Assembly: GCA_010093485.1 (NCBI GenBank)
Contig: MU001494.1
Coordinates: 2,449,937-2,513,936, forward strand
Direction: 5' to 3'
Length of the DNA: 64,000 bases
DNA from: Karstenula rhodostoma CBS 690.94
Taxonomy: Eukaryota > Ascomycota > Dothideomycetes > Pleosporales > Didymosphaeriaceae
The translations under genes were made by a program, and so were the position numbers. Position 1 is the stretch's first letter. Each line of letters opens with the position of its first letter. The notes below the pieces were generated by a model. It was not told the DNA's origin. It did no database searches and was given only the letters and a program-made list of their open reading frames with translations. Positions 45,520-56,582 of the stretch are shown here, piece by piece.

Positions 45520-45725
45520 GGGTGGCCGGAAGATGAGGTGATGGGCTAGAATCAGGTGATAAGATATACGAAAGGTAGTTGACGTCACTCGCTTGTCGCG
45601 TGGAGGCGTAACGTCGAGAATGAAAGTGAACTTATAGCTCGAAGTGGTCTAGTCGCAATTTACTATCTACCAATGAGTTTCGATTCTAGGAGCCTTGAGG
45701 GCGGAAAAGCAACGAGTGCAAACCC

Positions 45726-46888
45726 TCAGCCAACCCACATTCCAACATCCGCTCCCGTGTCCGCCGCTAATTTAGCGATAGGGCCAACATACCAGACCTG
45801 GTACATTCCCAGGATTGCACCCATCCAACCAAGAAGAAACGCCACTAAAGCCGCCACTCCCAGAGGCAGCTTCTGCTTATCTTCCCATCCTGCCCAGTCC
45901 CTCACTATTCCCCGAGCCATCTGGAAGAGCACATGTTCCTCCGCAACGATACATATCATGATTGTCAACCAGTACCCCATCAGCGCTAAAAAGTTCTGGA
46001 ACACAACGAAAACTGTATGACGGCCAGCCAGCGCGCACACGAGCTGCACACTGACGAGAGCGACCGTCCATATCCAGCGGGGAATGAAGCTCCAGGACCG
46101 CCCCATCATCTGGCAGTTCAAAGCTGCGGAGTACGTCCCAGGTATACTATTTGGCATCAGACCCAAGGCGAGTATGACGGCGCAGAAGTTCCCGAATTGG
46201 CCAGAGGCGCATATGTCACTGTGAGTAGTGCGCCGATAGAGATTTTGTACGCGTCCTCCCACGCCAGATGGGTCGCGACTCCTGAGGCAATGCCAATACC
46301 CAGCATATCAACGAGGCAGAAGGACAAGGCAACGCCGGTCCAGGTTAGTGCGAATGTCTTCCATCTCGATGTCTTCTCCGGATAGTAAACGAAGTAGTCC
46401 GAGGACGAGGCACCCCATGCAGTAGGGAAGTAGAAACAGAACGAGAAAAAGAATAGTCAGTTCGCCGCAATCTGAGCACGGCTTCCTACTGAGGTGCACG
46501 CCGCCCCTAACGCAACTCCAAATATAGCGTAAAGACTTGAGTCCACGAACCGGAGCTGGAATAGCAACGGTCCGTAGAGACCGGCGATGAGATTGTTGAC
46601 GGTGATGTTTGCGCCGAACCACAGGATCACGATTTGCAGGTACGCGGCGCTGGAGGGGGTTTGCCTCTCGGATGGGAGCACGCGCGTGATGCCGCGGGTT
46701 TCGAGACCGGAGAGGGATTTGATGCGTGTGTTCCATTTTTGGAGGTGGGAGAGGTAGGACGGGGAAGCGGGTGTGCGTAGTAGGGAGGAGGGGGTCGAGA
46801 GGTGGCTTGTAGCTTGCTTCTCGACATCGTTGAGATTATTGTTTGTGAATCGCGGTTCCTGACTACCAAGATTCCCTACATTCCCCAT
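45726..46888 (-). pseudogene. NCS1 purine/cytosine permease (FCY2-type) relic
   Basis: The 46888-46457 part encodes an N-terminus with VLPSERQTPSSAAYLQIVIL, then FGANITVNNLIAGLYGPLLF and FGVALGAACTSVGS, and ends at TGA 46459-46457. Family members continue with about 150 residues of central helices (the AYMATWGPR-type segment and onward), which are absent. The next recognisable block, read straight after the stop, is WGASSSDYFVYYPEKTSRWK, followed by TM segments. A second frame change occurs near 46215, after which GNFCAVILALGLMPNSIPGT and FLLGWMGAILGMYQVWYVGP follow, ending early at VGMWVG. Functional NCS1 carriers import cytosine, purines or allantoin across the plasma membrane with 12 helices. 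Internal deletion, stop and frameshift make this copy non-functional. The residues that remain are well conserved, which suggests recent loss. Confidence 0.82.
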
Positions 46889-47333
46889 GGTGTTGTGGTA
46901 GGGCCTTTAGAGGTAAGATAGTGAGGCCAACGCATATCGTTTAGAGTGCTTAAGTAGTGTTGTTATCGGTGGCCTTGCGCGTCGGGAAGATCAGGCCCGG
47001 GCCGCAAGGAATATCTTGCATTGGAGTGGCTGCTTTATTCGCTCCTGTTTGGATTTCATTCGCATTGTAGAGTTCGTCGTTTAACCCTGTCCTGCTGACC
47101 GATCGTTTGTCTTTACCCCGCAAGTTAGGGGATTTCTTATCGCAGTCAATCAGTATTCCGGAAGGATAGGTGATAAGTGCAAACACATGAGAAAGGTTTG
47201 TTGAATGTTGATATTTTTGGACGATGAGAGGCCCGACTGGACGGAAGATGCATTGCATGCCACGAGGACTTGCGTCCAAACTACGAGTTTATAGAACACT
47301 CACTCTGACAGACAACCTGTAAGACCCAGCAAC
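46889..47333. other. Intergenic
   Basis: Upstream of the NCS1 relic and 3' flank of the SEA4 gene. Nothing else supported. Confidence 0.5.
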
Positions 47334-50278
47334 TCACTTCAACAGTCCGCACATACATTGACAATCCGGAACCGGGCACATTGCATGTCTCGCAAACCAA
47401 TCCCGAGCATGGTGCCCGTGAAACCCGTGCGTGCAACTCATACAGAAAACCATCAGTCTAGCCTCTAGATCCTCCTCTTTCAGCGTCTGTGCTGCGCCCA
47501 CTTTGCTCGGATCGGGACTGCCGAGCCACATCATGCACAGCCCGCAGCGCGGCATCTGCGCATTACAATTCGGACATGCGAGGGAGGGTGACGTCGTGCT
47601 GCCCTTGGGTTTTGGTGGGCGCAGCGGGCGCGATGTGGAGGGTTGATGGTGTTGGGAAGACGTTGTGGGCACAAGATAGGAGCGGGAGCTGCGTGGGTCG
47701 CGACGCAGGGCCAGGTTTTGCTGACAGTTATGGCAGCGAAGCGAGACGGAGGGGGAGGAAGGCTTGGAGGTTGCGAGACCATCTCGTGAGACACTCTTCA
47801 GATTGTGATCCTTGATATAGCGTGTTCTTTCGAGGAAGGTACGCCACACTTGCATTTGGTTGAGGTAGATTTCTTTCCACAGGCCCCAGCGGTGGTCTTG
47901 TATGTAGAGTGGGCAAGCGCGGGAGAGTATTAGAACAGCGGACTGGAGATCGCCAAACTTAGCGATGTAGTGCTCGAAGAGATCCATTGCGCGGTTGGTG
48001 AGACCTGTGAGAAGTAGGCCCTCGATGTTACCGTATGCGACCGTCTCTTGAGTGCAAAGCTTCAGAAAGTGCGTCAGATTGTCATCGGGAAGATATTTGA
48101 GAGCTACGCCCACGCGGTCTGGTAGCGAAAGTTGTTGCATTTCAACGACAGTGGTCCAGTCACCGCTTATAAAGTAGGCGAGAAGACCCTTGAGATAGGG
48201 TTCGTCAGTCATGTCGGCCATCCATGAGCAGAGATGTCGCTGGTCTTCGTTCACTGAATCGCATGCAATGACCGCGCCGAGACCGATGTTCTCGATCTGC
48301 TTGGCCTGAATGGTCTTTTTCAAGATGTCGAGTGCAACGTCCTTGTAACCTTGGAACACAGCGAGTCCTATAGCTTTGTAGTATTGCCCTTCATCTACGA
48401 GCAAGCCACAGCGCTCGCGCAGACCTTTCTTGGACAGATTCCAGCCGCAGAGAGAAAGACAAAGTTGACGATTGTCGGGACGGTCAGTGGCAACACCAAT
48501 GAAAGGTGGAAACCCTTTCTTTTCGCAGATCTCCACTACGGTATCGGTAAAGACTTTCTCGGATGTTTTGGCATCAGGGTCTACCTGCCGTTGATCATAC
48601 ATCGTGAGCTCATTTGCCCAGATATCTGTGACACCTAGATATGCCAAGTCGAGGCCGTCCTTAGCAGCCATACCGTCGTTTAAAGCATGCGTTTCCATCC
48701 GTTCAATTAGATTCCAGGCATCTACAAGCCAGGGGTCATTTGACACGATATTTTTGTTCTTGCGGCAGTCGAGGTTGTATCCTTCCTGGCAACGGCGTTT
48801 TTGGGTTTGCAGAATCTTGAGCAGATCATCGAGGGGTAGCTTCACTGTGGGATATGCAAGCGTAAGAAGGTCTTGGTGCATTTGGTGGCTCGAATGAGAC
48901 GCCGACTCGAGCGGTATGCTCCGGTGCGAAGTTTCGACATTGAGTCTGTCCAGTCTTCCATTGAGAGAGTCTCGCGGTTCCGGTGTTACTTCAAGTTTAT
49001 CACTCAATGTTTGGTTCTGCAGCTCGATCAGATCATCTGCAGCAGCACCCCCTCGTCTACTGGGGTTGGCAACGGGTGTGCGGTCTTTGTATATCTCTTC
49101 CAACGCGGTCACATTTATCCGAGGAGCGGGAGGGGGGATCCTCAATATACCGATTTCTCTGTTCGGATGCAAAGCAAGTGCTGAGGGTCCTGCAGAAGGA
49201 ATTCCAGGACTCATAAAATCGTACGCCACGACACGACTCAGGTCTTGTTTGCCGCTACGGTCGTCGTAGGATGGATATCGTAGATTGTGCGATACCTTGG
49301 TATAATGCTGTGACTCCCATGCTTGGTTATGCGGTCCAACTTTCAACGAATGGCCAGGCTCCGGGCGATGGGAATGTTGCGCGAGCTCAATGATTTTGAA
49401 CTCGCCCGTATTCGCTAAGACGCCAAAAGTTCCTTTCTTGGTTCCGGAATAGCGCAAGCTCCATATGGTAGCAGAATGACTGTTATCCACAATGGGTCGA
49501 AAATCTAGCACCGCGCCGTCGTTGTTGTTTCTTTGTTTGACATAACGTTGGTCCCAGACAGTGACAGTGGGATCACCGGTGGTACCGGCCGAGATGAAGT
49601 AGTTCTCGTCCAAAGGATCGATGGCGATGTTGTGCACCTGTCGTGTAGGGTATTGAGCAACGCCCGAGGTGGATGAGTCTAGCCTGCGTCAACACCGATC
49701 GAAAAATATACGACAGTACAATATTTACCTCTGAGATCGTAAAGGCGAATGCATTGCCTTGAAACGCCGGCAACAAGGGTATCTGGCTGACTCGAAAAAA
49801 ACTTGATACTGGAAATAGCCTCAGAGCTGGCTAGCTTCTTGTATGGCTCCGAAGTAGATATGACACTAGGATTATTGAGATCGTAGATGTTCAGGCACAC
49901 GTCGTTCCGCACTCTATCAAGACCGGTGGCCACGTAATTCTTGGAACTGAAAGCGATGGAGTTGCACTTCCGCTGATGCCGTATGGGAAACGAGTGTATG
50001 AATTCTCCTTGCGGGCGGTCTGGGTCAATCTGTACGATTGTCGCTTCTCCCGACGCGCCCCCAATACCTACAATAGCCTCATCCGTTTTGGACCAATCGA
50101 AGGCCGTATAGTTGGGCAACTTGTCGCGAAGACACAGCTGCTTGTACTTCACCTTTCCCTTCTCATACTTATCATTCTCGATCTTGCACAATCGCAGACG
50201 ATTGGCTGCGACGTCGATGATCAGGAAGCGCGGCGAATGCTGCGTCGCATGTGGAGACCATCTGATGGCAGCTTCCAT
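47334..50278 (-). CDS. SEA4: SEA complex subunit SEA4 (MIOS homologue)
   Basis: Two exons (50278-49729, 49678-47334; intron 50 nt) encode 964 residues. The N-terminal WD40 propeller begins MEAAIRWSPHATQHSPRFLI and includes LPNYTAFDWSKTDEAIVGIG, VATGLDRVRNDVCLNIYDLN and, after the splice, VHNIAIDPLDENYFISAGTT with DPTVTVWDQRYV. An alpha-solenoid follows, including LCGWNLSKKGLRERCGLLVD, ERFEGYYKAIGLAVF-like helices and DRVGVALKYLPDDNLTHFLK. The C-terminus carries a zinc-binding region with CHNCQ, CPNCNAQMPRCGLCMMWLG and a RING-like CMSCTHGFHGHHARDWFARH ending CPVPDCQCMC. Sea4/MIOS is part of the SEACAT/GATOR2 complex, which activates TORC1 in response to amino acids at the vacuole. Length and domain order match the family. 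Confidence 0.95.
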
Positions 50279-50567
50279 GCTACTGGTTCCAGGACCGGAT
50301 AGTGAAACGGGGTAGAGTGAGCCCAGAGTCTATAGACAAGACATCAGGCAATCGCCAATTAAGTGGACAGTCCGGTCGTCATGCTGGTAGTTAGTCCACA
50401 GAGACTTGGAGATGCGAATGCTGTTAGTCAAGGTGAACACTCGTGACTGAGGGTGTGCCGCCAAGGCGCTAAGCGTGAGCGGTCAAGCATTCTGCCGCCC
50501 CGCCGAAACTTTTGGCAGGCACGACCAACGATTCGCGCTCGCCAGCCTGGAAATAACAACCATCATC

Positions 50568-51485
50568 ATGTCTACTGCACACATGAAGCGTAAGCGCAGT
50601 GATAACGCCGATGCGGGCGATCACGGAAGAAGGCACAAGCAATACAGGCAGTTCTCAAATCGACCGAGACCGAACCAGAACCCAGGCTCGAGACGTCCGC
50701 ACGCACGCTCAGGCTACGCAAAACCGGGAGACGAAGAGGAGGAGGAGGCCCAGAAGTCGATAAACGCACTCAAGGGCAGGATACGCGATCTGAGGCGCTC
50801 GCTAGCGCACGTAGACAGCGACCCGAAAAATCGCATGCCACAAGGAATCCGCATCGAGCGCGATCGAGAACTCGAGTCGTGCAGGCATGAGCTCGAAGAG
50901 AAAGAGACAGCCAAACGAGAGGCAAAATTCAGAAATGATATCATTGGGAAATACCATATGGTTCGGTTCTTTGGTGAGTAGTTTCACTGCACGCTGCGAT
51001 TCGCATGTCGCTCATGATGACCAGAACGGCAAAAGGCGACGAGAATCGTAAAACGCCTTCATAAACAACCCGCCGCTTTGGAAGATGAATCAGAAAAGGC
51101 CGAGAAGACGCGCAGCATACACAACGCCGAGGTCGATCTCAACTATACACTTTATTATCCGCTGTTAAAGGCGTACGTTTCCTTGTATCCGAAGCAGCAG
51201 AAAGAGGACAGCAAGTCTGGCGATGCCGTACCGCCGAAAGATGGCCCGAAAGGTGATGTGGACATGTGGAAGACTGTGGAGAAGGCCATGGAGGAGCAGA
51301 CCCTGGAAGAGCTTCGAGAGAGCCGGGAAGGTGTTACCATACCAGGAGCACCGGAGAGCAGCAAGGCCAAGAACATGAAGAACGACGGAAAGAAGGACAT
51401 GAAGGAGAAGAAGGCGAAGTCCAATGGCGCCGATGCTGCGATGGACAACGGAGACGAAGGTAGCGATGAGGACTTCTTCGTTTGA
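50568..51485 (+). CDS. EFG1: rRNA-processing protein EFG1
   Basis: Two exons (50568-50973, 51025-51485; intron 51 nt) encode 288 residues. The protein starts MSTAHMKRKRSDNADAGDHG and is rich in Arg/Lys and Glu. The conserved EFG1 core is SINALKGRIRDLRRSLAHVD, then MPQGIRIERDRELESCRHEL, KYHMVRFFERQKATRIVKRL, and VDLNYTLYYPLLKAYVSLYP. Much of this is predicted coiled coil. Efg1 is a nucleolar 90S pre-ribosome factor needed for 18S rRNA maturation. The tail is acidic (GDEGSDEDFFV). It is divergent from SEA4 with 289 nt between starts, a likely shared promoter. The splice restores the FFERQKATR block. Confidence 0.94.
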
Positions 51486-52870
51486 TGTCCCCGATAAAGA
51501 TGATGCAGCTTTGCACGTAGCAGCGTTGGAGAATCTCCTGCGCCCGCAAATCGCGATCCGAATTTTCGACTATATTTGCCCCTGCAAAGCTATTTCCGGG
51601 ACAATTTCTGGGGGTGGAGCTGCTTCATCCTAGATCTGGGGCCGCTGCAGTAGTCCATCTTTTGGAAGGGAACTTACAAGAGTTGGGCATGGGATCATGA
51701 TCATCGATGACGATGGTGCACGAGCGTTGGTGTACTCCTGGTGTGGCTTGGCGAAGTGTCTCAGCCGACGGATCAACTCCTAGTCTTGTGAGACTTGCCT
51801 GCGTCTGGACTGACCTTGTGCTTCATTGCGGGTTCATTTGTGCATGGGAGGTCTGTTCTACGACGTGTGCGCTTGTCATATACGCTATTACAGAGTACTG
51901 GTTTGAGAGACTCTGTCCTTTGTGGGCAGGACACAGAGGTGGGTTGCGAGACTCCAGCCCATGAATTTATCCACTGTCCTCGCGGTCTAGCATTCAAAAC
52001 CCGCAGCTTCACATTTAACATCCTTTTCGAAGGTAACATTCTGCGCTGTGATGTGATCCTTGTTCCTTGGGCGGCTTCTTGACGTGCAGATAAAGGTACC
52101 CCGGCGGGCAGGTGAAAGTGGCTGAGCCTGAATCCTGGGGAGATCCCCCGCATGCCGTTGGCTAACGCAACATTCAGGAACGACCTTCCTCGAAGAAGAC
52201 ACCAAACCATCGCCCACAAAGAGATACCGCGCTTTTGTTTTTCAGTTATACCCATAGCAGCCCCTTGCACGTGAATGCCGCCCCCAAAACAGCTTCTTCT
52301 TTCGACAACGCTTCCGTCATTCGGACACGCCTCCCAGGAGCACCCCGGCCTCCTAGCTTGCCTAACGACGCCAGCCAGCATGCTCACAGGCTTGCGCCGG
52401 CGCTCCACCATGTCTGCTGACGATCAAGGAGACAGCCCTCAGATTGACACTTCCAATAGCGCGTAGAGCTCCATTCTGACTTGTAGGCGCCCAGTAACCT
52501 CAGGTTCACACCTTCCAAAGAAGTGACGCCGTCAGGTGTTGCCGCGACGTACTGTCATTTCACGGCTACCTTGGTCCTGCACGAACGAAGCGCTCGCACC
52601 AATGACGCCTCTCCCGTTGTGGCGCGTTGCTTGTTTAGCCACGAGAACGGTAAACAGTATGGGACCGGCAGTACCTGGGCGGGTCTTCAGCCCGCATCTC
52701 GCATGCTTTCGCGGGGTCACGATGGATGTACATCCCTGCATGTCTGCCGACTACCTGAACAATGATGCTTGCACACGGAGCCTGTATAAATGGCCGCCTT
52801 CGCAGCTCGTCGCGGTCCCGCAACTGTCAATCTTGGGTTCGTCTGAGAAACACCCAGAGGAATATTCGCC
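51486..52870. other. 1.4-kb gene-free stretch
   Basis: An open frame of 212 codons on the minus strand (51773-52411) lacks any domain and its composition does not look coding. No supported gene. The right end holds the GH47 promoter with TATA-like TATAAAT near 52785. Confidence 0.45.
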
Positions 52871-54649
52871 ATGGTAGTAATCAAGCGCGCCGTCGCGGTA
52901 GCAACACTGTTGTCAAGTGCTTCCGCTCTCCCTAGACAGACAAAGCCTTATGAGAAAAGACAAGACCTGCCACCTGCGGATGAGCGTGCACAAGGTGTTA
53001 TCGACACCTTCAGGACCGCTTGGGAAGGGTACGTGCGTCGTTGAGTGTCTATGCTGTAGCAAACGCTTATCGAAGAATAGATACTACAAATATGCATTCC
53101 CAAACGACGAGCTCAAACCTGTTTCAAACGGCTTCAGTAACTCACGGTATGTTCCTTACGTTCTGCACTATCAGATACTGCATCGACTGACCTGCACAGG
53201 AACCAGTGGGGAGCCTCAGCTGTGGATGCATTGAGTACAGCCTTGATCATGCAACAGAAGGATATCGTCAACCAGATCATTGACTACATTCCAACTATCA
53301 ATTACTACGAAACTCCAACTGGGGTGTCCTTGTTTGAGACCACAATCCGGTATTTGGGCGGCATGATCTCAGGCTACGACTTCTTGAATGGACCCCTAGC
53401 CGATCTAGCAGACAACAGTAAGTGGTTATTTTTGCTACTATTACTATCTGAAATGGTCAGACATTGGTTACGAGCTGAAGCTAAAACACCTACTTCCACC
53501 AAATTACCTCATTTTGACCATTTCACTGACTTTGCACCCCACCCTTCAGAGACAAACGTAAATGCCCTCCTCGAGCAGTCCAAAAATTTGGCCAACGCTC
53601 TATCATACGCCTTCGATACCCCTTCAGGCGTTCCATACAATAACCTTGACTTCAGCACACGTGGAAACGATGGATCCAACAACGGGCTTGCGACCGTCGG
53701 AACGCTCGTGCTGGAGTGGGTTCGTCTTGCCGACCTTACTGGTAACACAACTTATGGCGAGCTTGCCGAAAAAGCCGAATCGTACCTACTCAATCCGAAG
53801 CCCGCCACAAGTGAGCCTTGGCCTGGACTTGTTGGATCAAGCATCGATCCCAAGACAGGCGAGTTCACAGATGCCAGTGGTGGCTGGACCGGCGGCACCG
53901 ACTCTTTCTACGAGTACCTCATCAAGATGTACGTCTACGACCCCGCGCGGTACAGCACCTATCTTGACCGCTGGGTCCTCGCCATCGACTCCTCCATCGA
54001 GCATCTAGCCTCGCACCCTGCACCACGTCCCGACATCACCTGGCTCGCAATCTACAACGGGCGCAACATCACCAAGATCTCGCAACATCTCGCTTGCTTC
54101 GACGGGGGCAACTTCATCCTTGGAGGACAGGTGCTCGGCAAGCAGGAGTACATTGACTTTGGCCTTGAGCTTGTCAACGGCTGCCACGAGACGTACATCC
54201 AGACGGCTACGCGCATAGGCCCGGAGACTTTCGGGTGGGACGAGACCAGCGTGCCCGCCGCACAAGCCTCGTTTTTCAACAAAACCGGCTTCTACATCCG
54301 CGATGGCGGCTACCAGCTGAGGCCTGAGGTGATTGAGTCTTACTACTACGCGTACCGTGCTACGGGCGACGTGAAGTACCAGGAGTGGGCGTGGGATGCG
54401 TTCCAGGCTATCAACGCGACCACGCGTGTTGGGTCCGGGTATTCGAGCATCAGCAATGTGAATGCGGCTAATGGGGGGAGCTTCACAGACTTTCAGGAGA
54501 GCTTCTGGTTCGCCGAGGTGTTGAAGTATAGTTATCTTATACATGCGCCAGAGGCGGAGTGGCAGGTTGGCAAAGACGGGAAGAATGCTTGGGTGTTCAA
54601 TACTGAGGCGCATCCGTTTAAAGTGTTTGGTGGCGGTGGATACTCGTGA
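52871..54649 (+). CDS. Secreted mannosyl-oligosaccharide alpha-1,2-mannosidase (GH47)
   Basis: Four exons (52871-53028, 53081-53146, 53200-53417, 53550-54649) give 513 residues; introns are 52, 53 and 132 nt and keep phase. The signal peptide is [21 protein letters not shown]47 landmarks include [159 protein letters not shown] and [11 protein letters not shown], which ends with the Thr-Glu-Ala-His-Pro calcium-site motif. The enzyme trims alpha-1,2-linked mannose from N-glycans with Ca2+. It lacks a membrane anchor, like secreted fungal 1B-type enzymes. All key residues appear intact. Confidence 0.96.
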
Positions 54650-55248
54650 GGAGAAATATAGAAGAAGCATGATGTATAGATGGATAATATATTGAACACA
54701 AGATGAACTACTCAGCAGCACTCAAGTGACGTCTGTTACTGCGGCAATATCGTTCGAAACATGGTGGTCCAAACAACACAGCTCTCCGTCCCCGGTGGCT
54801 TGCCGGCTTTGTAACAGCCGGATAGCAATCGCCCTGCCCGGGTCGGCCTTGTGGTTTGGCTGCGTCCTGCAAACATTCGGTGATTAGATTGTTTCGACCT
54901 GTTCACTGGTCACCATACAAACTATCAAGTGACAATGAGTGCCAGCACAGTCGCACATACAGATCCGTCACTCCAACCATCGTGACAAAAATGTATCCCG
55001 CTTAAGCAAACATCCATATGATCCACGCTTACACTTCTTAGTCACAGCATCGTCGGCATTAGCGCAAGATACGTTCATTACCTGTCCAAACATACCCATC
55101 GACTCTCCAAAAAAAAAAGTCGGCGCCCCAGTCTCTGTCCCCCAGCGCTAACAACCATATAAACGGATAAGCTATCCACAAGACGCTCAAGGAACCCCGT
55201 AGATACTTACCCGCAACCAACGTACCACCTCCCATCCTCCCACCTACC
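54650..55248. other. Intergenic
   Basis: 3' flank of the GH47 gene and promoter of the small secreted gene at 55249. An A9 run lies near 55111. No supported gene. Confidence 0.5.
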
Positions 55249-55681
55249 ATGCTCGCCACCCTCGCGCTCATCCTCACCACCGCCATCGCCGTACACGCAG
55301 CCCCGCACTCAGAATCCCGAGACCTCACCTCATTCGCACCGTGCGAGATCGCTTTAACCAACTGCCTACGGGAGGAGGCAGGAATCAGGAAGTGCGAGTG
55401 CAACGCAGGGAACGCTGTACGTCTCCGCTACCCATCTCTAATATCCCCTGTGAGATGGTGGCTGAGGTGGGTGTAGGTTAGATGTAGTGCTATTGCGATT
55501 CCGCTGGCTCAAGCTGGGACAGAGGATTTGGCGTGTAAGTTTTTTTCGGATGGGAAGTGAGGGCGGAGATGGAGGGTAAAGGCATTGCTGACGAAGGGTA
55601 GTTTATCGGTGGGAGAGGTTGAGGGAGTGTCCGAGGGATGGGAATCAGCAGATGTGTGAGAAAGGGAGGTGTGTTAAGTAG
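55249..55681 (+). CDS. Small secreted Cys-rich protein (exon model uncertain)
   Basis: Exon 1 (55249-55416) encodes a signal peptide MLATLALILTTAIAVHAAPH and a Cys motif FAPCEIALTNCLREEAGIRK followed by CECNAGNA. A GT-AG intron leads to exon 2 at 55488 (CYCDSAGSSWDRGFG). The third exon after 55601 can be read as YRWERLRECPRDGNQQMCEK and GRCVK-stop, with cysteines in plausible spacing. That frame requires a GC donor at 55531. The consensus GTAAGT donor at 55535 would instead give a cysteine-free tail ending at a TGA near 55659. The gene is typical of short fungal secreted or effector-like proteins. No family is recognised, and RNA data would be needed to fix the end. Confidence 0.6.
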
Positions 55682-56261
55682 GGCGGAGGTGTGGGTGAGG
55701 AGACGACGAGGGAGTGAGAGGTGTTTTTACGTTGGCCGTAACGGAATGTCTCAGCGGTTTTTGGGATGAGGAAAGGGTCGGTAGATTGTGTGGGGGGTTG
55801 GGGCGTGCTCGAGTTGTGGTTCTGATCATGTATCATTAGCATTCTACATCACGAATATCCTCCTACAACAGCCGAAGTGTGAAAGGGCGTCGGTGTTCCT
55901 TGTAACTGCAACATGTGGTCGCATACGCAACCAATAAGCGGACATAGGAGTTAATATGCGGGCACAGAAGCTGACCACCCTCTCCAATGCCACAGTTCCG
56001 AAAGCTTTCGGGCGAAACATCAATCTTCGCTAACACTGTGACGCAAGTCAGGTTGGGTGTGTGATGCCACGGGTGGTTGTTCATGGTCCTCAAATCACTT
56101 CGAACTTGAGGTACCACGCTGATGTAGCTATGCCAGACACATATAAAGACATGCGAGTGTGATCGCCTTCCGCATTCAATTTGAGGGTTCCACTCATTCC
56201 AAGCATTCAACCATCTACCATCTCCCATACAACTAGATCATCTGGCTCTAAGCTCCATCAG
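55682..56261. other. Intergenic
   Basis: No supported gene on either strand. Confidence 0.5.
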
Positions 56262-56372
56262 ATGTCACCCCCCGTCTGGCTGATTACAGGCTGCCCTTCC
56301 GGTGTCGTCTCTACGGCTGCCTTGTTGATGTTGTGGTGGAAGAGCAGTCTGCAAGTCATCCAACCGGTATGA
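56262..56372 (+). pseudogene. Possible short-chain dehydrogenase 5' fragment
   Basis: ATG at 56262 opens MSPPVWLITGCPSGVVSTAA. The VWLITGC-x-SG pattern resembles the cofactor-binding start of short-chain dehydrogenases (TG-x-x-x-G-x-G), but the last Gly is missing and the frame stops at 56372 with no downstream SDR sequence. It may be a relic, or simply a short leader frame of the BAG gene 211 nt further on. An intron-like GTATGA ... CTGACTAAC ... ACGCAG structure follows at about 56366-56422. Confidence 0.3.
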
Positions 56373-56582
56373 ATGACTCGCGCGCGGCTGGCTGACTAAC
56401 CGACGCGACTCGACGTCACGCAGCCTGCCCTCTCCACCATCGCTCTACGACTGTCGCTGCGGCCCACAACCGCGTGACCAATCTGCTCGCAGGCACTAGC
56501 AACTTCTGAGCCGCGCTTACGTCGTTGGAGGGGCCTTTGTTCATCCATTCCAAGAGGGTCCGCTGGGCTCTACACATTCACC

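Noticed and set aside
51773..52411. 212-codon minus-strand frame downstream of EFG1
   Set aside because: No domain, unusual composition, no promoter or splice support.
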